The notes beneath the pieces were generated by a model, which did no database searches, had not been told where the DNA came from, and saw nothing but the letters and a program-made list of their open reading frames with translations. Shown in pieces: positions 47,323 through 60,300 of a DNA stretch of 64,000 bases. The position numbers and the translations under genes are program-made. Each line of letters opens with the position of its first letter. The first letter of the stretch is position 1. Location of the stretch: NCBI RefSeq assembly GCF_020080835.1, contig NC_058159.1:11594001-11658000 (forward strand). Reading direction: 5' to 3'. Source of the DNA: Cotesia glomerata. Its lineage: Eukaryota; Arthropoda; Insecta; Hymenoptera; Braconidae.

Positions 47323-48893
47323 TTCTGACCTTTCATGGCTTCTGCAAGTGCTTTGTGGAATGCCTTACACGCTCCAGTGCCAGAAATATGGCATAGACTA
47401 TCCTGGGCATCTTTGTCCGAAGCACAAAGGAAGCATTTTAACTTCTCCGTGCAGTTTACGGCCTTGTGGTTCTCTCCGCCACATTTGTAGCAGCACCTGC
47501 TTCTGTCTGGTCCCGCACACTGACGTGTTTGGTGTCCATAACCAAGACATTTAAAACAACGTGTTACTTTTACTACTGGGCGTATACGACAGTTCACCAA
47601 ACCGATCCGTATACGGGCCTTGTCAAGGGCCTTAATCGCACTGGGCTCGTCTAGTCCGCAGAAGGCTGCCCGATTACCTCGTGGTGTGGGTTTTGTCAAA
47701 TTTACCCGTTTGACCTCCAGGTTGTCAGTGAATTCACGTTTGAGTGCTTCACGGACTTCGCTCTCGGTAGAGATTTCATCTAAGTCGAGGATCTCGATCG
47801 TTGTTGTTGGTGTTAGCGTCTTGACTGTGCCGATGTTTGCAGTGGCTGCCCTTACTGCATCGGTGAATGCCTTGCTGTCTTCGGTCTTTCGAGCCATTTC
47901 AAGGAGAACGCCTCCGTGTTTCGTCTTTTTAATAGACCTTATGTCTACGCCCGTCTCGACAGGGCTTACCTTGGCCTTGATTTCCTTCAGGAGATCAGCG
48001 TATGTTCGCCCTTCAGCTGGTTGGACTAGGACAGCTTTAGTTCTTGTCTTCTTCCTCCTTGGTTTCTTGGAGCCACCGCTGTTTGGCTGGTCTTGGGCTG
48101 TAGCAGTTTGAGTCACTGGCTCCTGTTCTTTCTTTTTCTTGTTTTGCCGAGTCACTTTGGTCCAGGTATCATCCCGGGCTGTCTTTTTCTGTGCTGGCTG
48201 GTCAATATCTGAGGAAGGGCTGGGCGTGGACAGCGGCCTCTTCTTGTTGCTATCTCGTGGCTGTGGTAATTTCTTAGGAGTGGTCAGAGGTGGCTGTGAT
48301 TTTTTGTTCAGACTCGGAGATGTTTGAGTCGTTGACGCCGACTTCGTTGGTGATTTGTTGGCCAGCCTATATGCCGTACTAATAGGCGAAACCAATTTTC
48401 TGATCTCATGGTGGAGATTCTTTTTGTCTTTTATAAAGTCGGCTAACTCATCAATCTTGTTGCCGAGCCTCTCCATTGGTGACTGTTGGCCGGTGACGGT
48501 CGGTAGAGAGTTCATTCTTCCTCGGTGGGTTTGATTAGTGGCAGGAGCAAAAGGTCCTCCACTTTTTGAAGGAATGTTGCTCAGCTGTCCGTTCTCTGCC
48601 ATCTGGGCTGATTTCGTACTCCCTGTAACCTTGCTAGCATTGCTAGACAGCAGAGCCATGGGGTCTACTCCACTGTTCAAACGGTCGCTTGATAACGACG
48701 AGTTTAGGCCCGTTTGCACGCCTTCCCTCACCGGCACTGAGGTATCCATCCTCTGTACTGTAAACGATGTTTGAAAATCTTCTGACATTTCCATATCATT
48801 TTTGCTAGGTTTTGGTCCACCCCGAGTATTCTGTTTCCTCGGTACCCGACGCATCTGACGTGCAGATATGCCGGGCATTCCCCTATTCGCCAC
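47319..48893 (-). CDS. LINE family B ORF1 (gag-like)
   Basis: An intact 524-residue frame. The N-terminus is basic, followed by a long Ser/Thr/Pro/Lys-rich region with runs such as KKKTRTKA (probably disordered, residues 60-270). A conserved LINE ORF1 domain spans about 280-420 (VSPVETGVDIRSIKKTKHG, EILDLDEI). Three zinc knuckles end the protein: CFKCLGYGHQTRQC, CYKCGGENHKAVNC and a longer CFLC...H...C unit, all with their ligands. Known: an RNA-binding particle protein. The start is the first ATG, close to the element's 5' end. Confidence 0.85.
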   Translation of the reverse strand: MANRGMPGISARQMRRVPRKQNTRGGPKPSKNDMEMSEDFQTSFTVQRMDTSVPVREGVQTGLNSSLSSDRLNSGVDPMALLSSNASKVTGSTKSAQMAENGQLSNIPSKSGGPFAPATNQTHRGRMNSLPTVTGQQSPMERLGNKIDELADFIKDKKNLHHEIRKLVSPISTAYRLANKSPTKSASTTQTSPSLNKKSQPPLTTPKKLPQPRDSNKKRPLSTPSPSSDIDQPAQKKTARDDTWTKVTRQNKKKKEQEPVTQTATAQDQPNSGGSKKPRRKKTRTKAVLVQPAEGRTYADLLKEIKAKVSPVETGVDIRSIKKTKHGGVLLEMARKTEDSKAFTDAVRAATANIGTVKTLTPTTTIEILDLDEISTESEVREALKREFTDNLEVKRVNLTKPTPRGNRAAFCGLDEPSAIKALDKARIRIGLVNCRIRPVVKVTRCFKCLGYGHQTRQCAGPDRSRCCYKCGGENHKAVNCTEKLKCFLCASDKDAQDSLCHISGTGACKAFHKALAEAMKGQK

Positions 48894-48937
48894 CTGAGGA
48901 GGCGCCCGATGCGGGACCCAGCAAGCCCGACACGAGG

Positions 48938-49665
48938 TGTGTGTGTGTGTGTATGTGTGTGTGTGTGTGTGTGAAAGTATGTGAACCGCTTATAACTTTT
49001 GAACGGCTTAACCGATTTCATCGCGGTTGGTGCCATTCGAAAGAGCTTGACCAAACTTAGATTTTGAAAACTATTTGGACCGATTCAGATCAGTAGATTT
49101 TGAGAAATCTTAAAAAAACTGAAAAAAAAAATTTTTTTCAAATGTGGTTTTTTTGGAATAACTTTTAAACGGCTTGATGGTTCAATTCTAAAAACTAAGC
49201 AATTCTTAACCTTAAAAAACCACATCGATCGCCACCAGTCCGGTCAAAATCGGTTGATTCGTTCGAGAGATATCGTGAACGAAAGAAAACCGAAAAAAGT
49301 GTTTTTTCGGAATAACTCCGAAATTCCTAGCGCGATCAATTCAAAATTTGAGTTTCTTTGTGAGGCTTGAAAAACTGCGTCGAATGCTTCTAACTGCGTA
49401 AAAATCGGTTTATTCATTGAAAAGTTATTGTGGTTTAAAAATTCAAAAAATAGTGTCTTATCAAATCTCTATCAGACTTTTGAGCTTGAAGAGCTTTAAA
49501 GGATAGGAAAGCAATCTCTTTGAGCTCGGAGAGCTCAAAATAACCCATAAATTGTATTTTTGAGCTCGAAGAGCTCAAAAACGTCATTGGTGCAATTTTA
49601 AGCGCCTAAGTATGGAATTAGCGGGAAGTTGCAGGGATGGCCTTCAGGGTCAACCGTTTTCCTAA
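48938..49665 (-). repeat. M repeat, minus orientation, main body
   Basis: GT tract (48938-48973) then AAGTATGTGAACCGCTTATAA, several CGGTTNATTCGTT-like units, three GAGCTC palindromes (49480-49580), TAGCGGGAAGTTGCAGGG and the end CCGTTTTCCTAA. The most complete version of the repeat body in the window, and a suitable reference for the family. Confidence 0.8.
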
Positions 49666-49925
49666 TTTTTATTCGTCAACGGATTTTTCTATAGCGCTCA
49701 TAACTCAAAACAGCAGTTGTAGTCCAGTCAACAAGTGCCTTTTCGGTTAACTTTTTTCGGCAGTCTCCGACAATTATTATTGAGGTCTCATTCAATTCGG
49801 AATGGCAACTAGATAATTTTTGAAAAAAATTAAGTTCCGCTTGTAAAAATTGCAAAAGTTCTTGACAATTAACTGAAAAAAAACGGAGTTTAGTTTTTTG
49901 AAAATATTTCAAAAACTAATGAAGA

Positions 49926-51293
49926 TTTATTTATTTATCTATTTCTTATATTAAGACCCAACAGCTCAATGCCATTAACAGGGTCACTTTATACAAAGCT
50001 TAGATACAGAATAGCGGCTATGTTTTACAAGTTATCATATATTTATATACTCTAAATTATAATACAATAGAAAAATAGTTAGTTTTTATTGCCATACACT
50101 TGTATATTACTTATTATACTACAAGATATATTTGGTAATACAAAACATTTCATAAAAAAAAAAAAAAAAAAAAAAAACCTGATAATTTCTTAATTAGTAA
50201 TAATTATCGCTGCGTTGTGATAACAGTATGGATGCAAGAGAGCTCATGGATAATGGTTGATTATAACCTAATAAATCTAATAAGCAATCATTGCTACATA
50301 ATAGGCGGTTACAAATATTTGTAAGTCTGTACAATGTTGCGGCTTGAGTCCAATTAGTTTTGACTACAGGTCCTTCAAATAATTGCGTGAATCTAGTAAA
50401 ACCTGTGGGAACAAAAAAGGGTAGTAGAGCTAAAAATTGAGAGCAATCTGTATCATTCCGACATAGGTTCTTCAACCAGAGAATCGAGGCACAGATTCTA
50501 CGTTCCTCCAGGGTGAGCATATTTACATTCCTGCAAAGTTCATAATAATCAGTACCAGTAACTGTATATTGGCCACTAATTTTATATGATAGATATTTTA
50601 GGAATCTACGCTGTATTCTTTCAAGGCTTAATATCTGTTTTTTAAGAATAGGTGACCAAATTACTGATGCATATTCTAGCTTGGGGTGAACAAGCGCATT
50701 GTATAATGCTCTGACTGTATTTGCATTTTTCATAGTTTTAGTTGCCCTTATAACAAACCCTAGAGCTCTAAATGCGGATAAAATTATTGCCATGTAATGC
50801 TCAGTGAAAGTCAAGCGTGAATCAAAAATTACTCCCAAATTCCTACATTTGTTCACACGCTCAAGCAAGATTCCATTAATCTCATATGGAAAATGAATTT
50901 CAGTACTGTATCGATTGAATGTGATTATTTTACACTTTGACTCATTCAGAAATAGCTTATTCATTCTACACCAAGTAGCTAGCGCTTCGAGATTTCTCTG
51001 CAGATACAGACAGTCAGACCAGGAGCGTATACGGAGAGCATTTGGCATCGTCTGCAAATAACTCAAAAAAGCATGATATAAAATCAGCCAGGGGATTGAT
51101 AAAGATTAAAAACAGTAGTGGTCCAAGATTGGAACCTTGTGGGACACCTGATGTAGATATATAAGGTCTAGATCGGTAGCCTTTAAACACAACATGATTT
51201 ACCCGATTCATGAGATACGAATTAAGCAGGTTCATCAGCCAGTTAGGTAGCCCAAGGCCTCTTTATTAAATTTAAAAAAAGATTCAAGAATAG
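49926..51293 (-). mobile_element. 5'-truncated Jockey-like LINE
   Basis: Minus-strand LINE whose 3' end is the ATTTATTTATTTATC-type tail at 49926-49942, inserted at the inner end of the left arm of the big palindrome. The reading covers RT to C-terminus and is cut at about 51293 by the TIR element that follows. Confidence 0.75.
50194..51290 (-). pseudogene. LINE reverse transcriptase fragment, frameshifted
   Basis: Two overlapping frames: 51290-51014 with STSGVPQGSNLGPLLFLIFI and LFADDAK, then 51066-50194 with LEALATWCRMNKLFLNESKC, CRNLGVIFDSRLTF and HPKLEYASVIWSP, ending at a stop at 50194. A frame change of one base lies just after the FADD box. About 370 residues remain of an RT, with the endonuclease missing. 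It differs from the LINE at 41003 and from families A and B. Confidence 0.8.
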
Positions 51294-51769
51294 CCCGACT
51301 AGAAATTACTTTGGGATTACCCAGCGTATACATCTGGACCTGATTAGGTCCCGAAGAGGCACGCCCGATTGGGAAATCCCTATTAGGGCCTAATTAGCCC
51401 CCAATCGGGCAATTCCAACATAAAAATAAAAATTTTTATTCAGTTTTTCCCGATAGGGCCCTGCGTGGGACCTAAATAGGAAATCCCAATGCAAAAATGA
51501 GTAGTTTCATTCAGTTTTTCCCAATAGGGCCCTGTGTGGGTCCTAAATGGGAAATCCCAACGTAAAAAAAACAATTTCTAAATTTTCCCCAGTGGGATCT
51601 AAGAGGGATAACCCAACGAAAAATAATCATAAAATTGCTAAGTTTTTTCGAGTGGGATCGGTGTGGGACCGAAGAGGATTTTCCCAACGTCATGTAAATA
51701 AGGCATCGATGGGTTTTCCTAACTGGGCTCGTAGTAGTATCCAATTGGGATAACCCAACCTGAGAGTAG

Positions 51770-53660
51770 ATGCATGAAGAAATAATCTTTAAATTTAGAC
51801 AATCGTTTATTTATATAAGAAATCAATCACCCAAAGATCTGTGAGCTTATATTATTAGCATATATTAATTGTAAATTAATTAGAAATAAAAATAAAAATT
51901 AGCCGATAAGTATAGAAAAGAATTAGGAAAAAAAATCATCTAACATTGTTAAATAAAAACTACAAAATTTAGCTTCATCAAATTTTACATAACCTTATAT
52001 TTTGAAAAATTCAATTTTACGAGATTAAAAATACATTGTAAAAAATCGGGATGGATTCGGAGTAAATCTTAATCCAAATTAAAATTTAATCTCATTACTC
52101 GGAGTTTTGGAGTAAAGTAATTAAACAATTCGCGTGTAGAGTGAATCCGAAGTTTTTTTAGCGGAGTTATTCTAGATTAATTTGGGATCAATTCCAGATA
52201 AAATTCAAGTACTCCACAGAAAAAAAAGGTTCACTTGAGTCAAGAAAATATTTTTCTTCCTAATTATTTTCTTGAGCAAAAAAAAAATTTTTTTTGGCAT
52301 AAGAAATTTCACTTATTCCAATAAAATTAATTTTCTTGCTTATTAAAGAAATAAGTATCTTGATCCAAGAAAATTTATTTAAGTTAAGAAAATCTTATTG
52401 TTTTGAGAAAATTCAGCCTCTTGCTCGAAAAAATTTAGATCTTGATAGAAGTAAATTTTCTTATCTTGAGAAAATTTCTCTCTTGCACCAAAAAATTAAA
52501 TATCTCGATAGAAGCAAATATTCATTAATATTTTTATTGATCAACATGTCAAATGGGAAGATCAAATAATATTGAATCATTTTTTTTTATTCAAAATGTA
52601 TAATTGCTCGCTAAAATAATACAAAATCGGTATCAAATATTTAAGAGAAAAATTTTCTCAAGGTGAGAAAATTTTTTTCTCAGCTGAAGTAGGTGGCGCT
52701 GCTTCCCTAAAGTATCTAAAAATCTTGATCAAATATAAAAATTTATTGTATCAAGTATTTATGATAAGTTGAATTAAGAAAAAACTACTTCCACCAAGAA
52801 TAAAATTTCAAGAAAAATTTTTACTTCGACCAACACAACTTCGGTCTTCCTTCAGGCATCCGAAAATTTTCTTAAACCAAGAATTTTGCTCTTCAGTAAA
52901 GGAATTTTCCTTTTTGTGTCAGTTTTTAGAATGAAATATATTTTGATGTTGCTGAAACAAGATTCATACTCAGAATTTTTACTTCTTAGTATAAAAAAAA
53001 CTTTTAATTGAAGATAAATTTTATTGTCAGTATGTAAAAATTCAATTTTTGAAAAATATCCAACTTTTGACGATTCACATTTGCAAAAGAATTTATATTG
53101 TAAAGCAATTAAACTTTTTCATAATTAAATTTTTATCCATACAATAAAATTTTAAAAAATAACTTGCATTTCAAAAAAATTTTAATTTTCAAAAAAAAAT
53201 TTTTTGTGTTAGTATAAGGGGGATTTCAAATTAAATCGGACAGTTATAAAGAATTTTATTTTTTATTTTTAAAATTTTTTTACATTTTTCGGTAAATTTT
53301 TTTTTTTTATTTTTCAATTTTTCATTTAATTTATACAAAAATTGTATTTTCACGTCAGTAAAGTGGATAAATATAAAAAAAAAAAAACAATTTCTTAAAG
53401 CTTGAGCATAACATGAATAATGTCTCAGTCAACCGGTAAAGTTCATGTATACAAGATAGGAACTTTCCTCATCAGCACTCCCGCTTGGACCAGCGGTAAC
53501 GTCAAGGACTGAGGACCCAGAGGACGCAAGTTCGAGCCCAACTCACGACAAGGAGTTTTTCGATCAACGATTTCATTTCAATTCAAATTAAATTTACTAA
53601 TGGGGTCTAATATAATATGAGTATCTGATCCTAAATTATTTTTAATCTTTTCGAAAATCA
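51770..53660. other. AT-rich stretch with diffuse TTCTTG/CAAGAA motifs
   Basis: No coding region. 52200-52900 is built of many short variants of CTTGAGAAAATTT and CAAGAAAATTT. A tRNA-like pair of boxes occurs at 53490-53545 (TGGACCAGCGG and AGTTCGAGCCC), probably a SINE head. An unassigned element related in inverted orientation to 38330-38440 lies around 52030-52200. Confidence 0.5.
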
Positions 53661-53782
53661 TGATATTTTTGGAGTTTACTCCTTAAGAAACGATTTGAGT
53701 TATAAGGCCCGGTACGGAAATTTTATGAGGAGTAAAATCAAGTGTAACACGAAAAGTTGAGGTGTTACGTAGAAAGAGACAA

Positions 53783-53785
<3 letters not shown>

Positions 53786-53840
<55 letters not shown>

Positions 53841-53860
53841 ATATATATATATATATATAT

Positions 53861-53899
<39 letters not shown>

Positions 53900-53910
53900 C
53901 ATATATATAT
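53786..53910. repeat. TA microsatellite with palindromic ACATACAT blocks
   Basis: About 125 bases of TA dinucleotides with symmetric GTATGTATA and TACATACATA interruptions, able to fold on itself. Open frames predicted here are artefacts. Confidence 0.9.
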
Positions 53911-54325
53911 GTAGGATTGAACGTGTAAAAGAATGAGATGGAATACATTACACAGCGTATCTCATTCTCGGGGTCTCCTCTTTGCGCTATACTTCGTAGT
54001 CTCACTGTATAGTTCACTACCTCCAGTCTGAGAGTTGAATGTGTGCGTATGTTTGTACGTGTGTGTTGCGCGCCTGCGTGTTACGAAGTTATGCCACAAC
54101 TTGTATACTGCTGCCGAGTACAGGGTATGCATGCTGTATAATAAATGCATATAGTAGCATTTATTGTATACATCTATATACAACGTACATAAACAGCAAC
54201 CTAACCATCAAGTTTTAATGTTTTGATTTTAAAGTTTTCTTGTACTTCTATGCATTGATACGTGTATTTTTATGTACTATTAAACAAATCATCAAGTGAT
54301 TAAAGTTGAAAAAATATTTGAAAAT

Positions 54326-57300
54326 ATGCAAGAAATTGATTTAGATGATAATGAAGAAGAATCCAAAAAACACATGGATGCGGTTAAGTGGTAAGCTTAT
54401 CGTTTACATTTATGAATAATATACATTTTAAATACGAACAGCTAGATCTTTTATTTAGTGTTTTTATTATTTTCAATTAATTGATTAAATATATTTTATA
54501 TTTATATAATATTTTATAATACTTATATTAAATTATTACGACCCATTTCTATTTTTGAATTTAAATATGTTCGAATTTGTTCATTCACAGTCCTGAAACC
54601 AGCTCGTTATTACCGTCAGCTCTGAAAAAATCAAAAACTCCGGCAGAGCGACAGCGAGAGTATAGGCTTCGACGAAAGCACAAAATATCAAACGATGTTG
54701 AACAAGGAAATCGAAGAGAAAATCTTAAAAGAAAAAATCAAAATCAGCAAAAAATTAGAGATCAAAAGCGAATTATAAAAAAAAAACAAAAATATCGATA
54801 AGCCAGCTAAAAAGTCCAGAGCAGATTATCAGCGAGAATACAGGTTGAGGAAAAAAAATATCAACGTAGATTTGAACTCTGATCTCGCAGAAGTCATACC
54901 AAGACAAGAAGCAGGTTCTTCCAGGTACTTGGCACCCTCAACTACGGCGCAGTCAACGCAATTAAGTCATGATGCAGGACCTATAATTATACAGCATGAA
55001 GTAATTATTGAGACTGAACGATTACCTACTATGAAACAAAAAAAGAGCACACTAGAACAGCTTGAAAATGTTCATAAAATTCCAAAATTGAAAAGAATAC
55101 AACATACATCAAGAGACAATAACTTTGATGAAATTCTTCAGCTTTCAAGTCTACTTGAACTAACCCCTCGTTTGCCGAATAATGAAATAGAACAGACACA
55201 AAATCAGCCTGACGAAAATGTCGAAATTTTTGAACCGATGCAACCGCAAGACTTTTCTGATGATGATGATTGCGAATATTTGGAGTCAGCTTTTGAGCGT
55301 GAATATATTAGAAATGAAGATGGTATTATCGCCGATGAAGAATCAATACCTGGGAATGATTCTAATCATTTATATTTCGGCTATCGCTCGCATCAACCAG
55401 CACATAAGCTATTTAGAAAAATTTTCATGGAAAATTCTTTTGGTCACGTCTGTAATATTTGTGATCGCCTGTGGTTTTTGCAAGATCTGAAAAGTGGATC
55501 AACTGATGCAGAAAATCTATTAAAACAGATCACGGTATGTTAAAGCTGTATTTTATAATTTACATTTGTCCGATTTTTTACTAAATCTTGTCATGTGATA
55601 TTTTTCAGACTTTCACAAATGTTATGGAAGTCATGATGTGCAAAACTTGCAAGGCCAGTGTCACGAAAGGCAATATTCTGTGCTTAGCGACCTATAACGG
55701 TTTCAGATATCCAAAGAGACCAGCAAATTTGCTGGATTTAGACATTATTGCTGAGAGACTTATTTCACCAAGGCTTCCGTTCATGCAGATACGTAGATTA
55801 CGTCATTTTAATGGTCAATTCGGAATAACTGGACAAATAATTAATGTACCTGTGTCGGTTGATAATATGATAAGACTTTTACCCAGACCACTTGATGGAC
55901 AAGAAGAAGACTTTTGTATAAATGTTCACATCAAAAAGAAACTTATACATAAAATTAGTTATCTTCATGGACTAGTTAAAATATCTGTCATCAAACAATG
56001 GTTGACATATCTAGTTCAGACACCTTTATATAAACATTTTAAAATCCAAGTAGATGATGCCTGGTTCACAACCAATAATAACAGGTTTGTAATTGATTAC
56101 ACAGGTAGAGAGGAATCAAACTATGATAATAATGGACAAGTACATATTTCTTCTGAAACAGCAGATCTCATACATATTGATGAGTTAAGTGAACATGTCG
56201 CGATTGATGAAAGTCTCACAGCTCAACAGCAAACTCTTATGTGGAGTGAGGATAAATTCTTACACATTGCTCCAGGTGAAAATAAAGTTCCAGAGAGTTT
56301 ATTATTCGACGAGTGGGCAGAGGAATTATCGTTTCCGGTTATATACCTTGGTGAATTTCGTGAATTCCGAGATGGAGTTAGAGTGACTCAATTTATGATG
56401 GCAACGAGTGAATTGCGTCGTTCAGATAGAAGAGGGGTGATACCAAATAAGCTTCTTTATACTGCAATGAAAATAATGCGCCTAAGAGTTTGCAATGCTT
56501 TGAAGATTGGATTTAAACATATCGGCAAGAATACCGAGATAAGTAAAGAACGCGTACTATCTGAAGATTATATTAACACCTGTTTAGATAGCAATTTAGC
56601 TTTTCTGAAGACCATACCAAATTCTGCAGTTCTTAACAATCAGTGCTAACGAAATAGGGTGGCCAAATCTTCTTAGAATTTTACACAAATTCAAAAATCA
56701 GGGAGGAGAGCTGACAGATGAGCAAATTGAAGCATTGAATTATTTTGAAAAAACAACATTGATCAATGAAGATGCTGTTACCTGCGCAATTTACTTCAAT
56801 AAGTTGATTAATGTCATCATGCTGATTTTACAATCACAAAAAGTTTGTCCTTTTGGAAAGTATAAAGTTCTTAATTATTTCAAGCGTATTGAATTTCAAC
56901 ACAGGGGTAGTCCACACGCCCATATATTATTGTGGTTGGATAATGCACCAAAAGATGCATTAGGGGACAATTATGAAGAAGCAATTGCATTAATTGACAC
57001 TCTAATTTCAGTAAATTCATCAAATGCTTCAGGACATATAAAACTTCAAACGCACAAACATACATTCACGTTCTATAAGAATACTCGTGCTAATAATCGC
57101 CAATGTCGGTTCGAGGCGCCTTTCATGCCTATTCGTAAAACTGCCATCCTAATACCATTAGACAAAGAAAATCCGGAGTTAAGTATACTTAAATCCCGGT
57201 TCAATAGTATACGGAGAAATTTAGAAGATAACAATTACGATAATATTGAACACTTCTATCTAAGCAATAACATTACATCAGATGAAGATTATATTAATAT

Positions 57301-60300
57301 TTTACAAGCTGGGATAACACGACCTCGAGTATTTCTAAAACGGCAACCTTCAGAAAAATGGCACAATTGCTTCAATCCTTTTATATTAAATGTGGTTGGA
57401 TCTAACATGGATTTTCAATTCATCACGGAAGAATATTCATGCGCTCAATACGTTGTCGATTACATCAATAAGACTAACAGAGGAATTAGTAATTTACAGC
57501 AAAAACTCGTCGAGATAATAAATGATAATCCTGACTTTGATATTATTGCTGCTACAAAGAAGCTTAGTGTAAACGTACTCAATACAATCGAAATGTCTAG
57601 TCAAGAAGCTGCTTGGTTTCTATTACGTGAACCAATGTCCAAGACGTCAGTGGCTATTGATTACATACCAACATACTGGCCTCAACAGCGAGAACGGATA
57701 AGAAAAACGTTAAAAGAATTGGCACAACTTGAGGACGATGATATACAAATATGGAAGGAAAATTGGTTCGATAAGTACGAAAAAAGACCTGTTGAGCTTG
57801 ATAAGATCACTCTAGCCCAGTTTGTTTCAAAATATAATGTTACTGCACAAGGAGAAGTAAAAGAAAGAAAACTCCAAAAATTATAAGGTACAGAAATTAT
57901 GATTTGGGAAAAGAGTTATCAGAGTACAAGAGAGAAATGGTTACGTTACATATGCCTTTTAGAGTTGAAGAATCTGATGTTTTGACAGACATGAAATTTT
58001 TGCGTATTTTCGATGAAAATGAAGCTTTAATAATGGAGAGAAGAAAAGAATTCGAATGTAATTTAGAAATCGATAAAGTGATGGAAATTTGCGCACGATT
58101 ATGTCGCGAAGAGATTAAACTCAACAACTCACAGGTAGAAAATAATAACCGGAATGAAGTTAATGCACAAGAAAATCCAGATCCATACCAACAACTTCTT
58201 CTAGATCCACATTCGGGAATCAACGAAGATGTATCATCAGCAATAATGAGTAAGCTTGGAGCAATATGGAAGAAAAAAGATAATTTGATGGAAACTCAAG
58301 AGTTTCTCGAACTAATGAGAAAAACAAACGCAAAGCAGTTTGAGCTGGCACATCATATTATATGGTTATTAACTTCGAAAAACCCACTCCCATTACAGCT
58401 GTTTTTGACTGGTCCTGCTGGATGTGGGAAAACTTTTCTCATTAAGCTGATTATGGAAATTTGTAATCGGTTCACAGATACTGATGGTTACTGTAACGCA
58501 TATCTCGCTTGCGCTTCAACAGGGAAAGCTGCGGTTGCCATAGGAAGTACCACTGTTCATACTGCGTTTAAAATCACTCTTTCTAGTTTTCAAACGCCAT
58601 TATCGAACGAGGTTAAAGGTTTATATAGAACTTTATTCCAGTATGTTAAGATGATACTCATCGATGAGGTCAGTATGATCGGGGCAGAAATGTTAGAACG
58701 CATAGATTTAAGATTGAAAGAAATAACAGGAAATTTTGATTCCGCTTTTGGTGGATTGCACATCATTTTTATTGGTGATTTAAGGCAGTTACCTCCAGTT
58801 AGAGCAACTCCAATTCGGAAACAAAAAATACAACGCATTGATGGCCAACAGTTGTGGAAAGGATTTAATTTCTATGAATTGACCGAAGTTATGAGACAAG
58901 AAAATGCTCAATTCTCTTCATTGCTAACAAAAGTTGGAAATGGAAATTGATTAGATGAACAAGAATTGCAACTGATTGAATCGAGGTTTTGTTCAGAGGC
59001 AGAAGCGACGGAATATTGTCCAAGTGGTATTCGATTATTCAATGATAATCAATCAGTCGATGCATATAATTTGAAAATATTAAGTTTATCTAAGGAAACA
59101 ACGAATTCACTGGCTGATGACGAATTACATGGTTGTCAAGGTGATCGCGAAAAAGAAAGGGCCGCAAGAGCGAAACTGTACAAACTTAGTACAATTGACA
59201 CAGGAGGATTACCATACGAAATTATCTTCGTCCTAGATAAACCCTACATGATAACAACAAATGTCGATATTGCTGATGGGCTGGCCAATGGAGCGGTAGG
59301 CAAATTGGCACATGTTGAATTGGGTGTTGATAATAGAATTTTACGAGTTTGGCTTATTTTTCCCAATGGCGTTGGTGCTAAAGTACGTGCAAAAACGGCT
59401 GGCTATGCAATTTTAAAAGGAATAAGTAGTTTAGCAGTTCCTATCAACCGCAGATCCGCAACAATTCCTCTTAATCGGAATAAATTATTTCATGTAAAGA
59501 GAAACCATTTTCCATTAAAACCAGCTTGCTCACTGACGATTCATAAATCGCAAGGCGGAACCTTTGACGAAATTGTTTACAAATACAGTAAAACATGTGA
59601 ATGTTCACAGTCTTTAGTTTACGTAGCCTTATCTAGAGTCACGGCTCAAGAAGGACTTCATATTGTACCTAGTGATGGACATCAACGTTTTTACCATGGT
59701 AGACGAGAAAATGAGGCAATGCTCCTGCTACGAAACGAATTCACCCGGCTTTCAACTGTCCATCTCAATACAATTGACAGAACGATACTCGATAAAATCA
59801 GTGAAGGGAATATGATCATCTTTTTTCTCAATTGCCAAAGTCTCCGGGCATATGCGCGTGACCTCTGTGGCAGTATAATACAAAAATCACATGTATTAAT
59901 GTTATCAGAAACTTGGATTGGTAATGATGAATTGGTTGACATTGAAAATTTTCATCGTATCGCACAATACAGACGACCAAGCGTTAATCGTGCAGAAGGA
60001 GTCGCTATCTATCAAAATACTGACTATTTGGATCACATTTCTAATGTCTGCGATGATACTAATTTGAGAAGAATTAACATAACTAAATCTGCTGTAGGAG
60101 ACATGTGTGCTGCAAGATACATTTTGCCTAATGGTAAAGAAATTGTGATGATAACTGTTTATATTTCAGTCAATCAGAAGGTGACAGACATAATAGATTT
60201 TCTCCACGAAGCATTGTTGGTGTATACAGAAGAAGGTTCGAAACTGTTAAAAAAACGTTATCATGAACTTCCACTCATACTTGGCGGAGATTTTAATGTC

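Larger units (their letters stand above)
44064..48937 (-). mobile_element. R1-type LINE family B, nearly intact
   Basis: A 4.9 kb minus-strand element with poly-A tail (T-rich run 44064-44088), ORF2, ORF1 and a very short 5' leader of about 45 bp (48894-48937), lying between GT tracts of an M repeat. The two ORFs overlap by ATGA (47319-47322), as in family A, but the proteins differ too much to be the same family. Only one interruption was seen (a TGA in ORF2), so this is the best preserved mobile element in the window. Confidence 0.9.
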
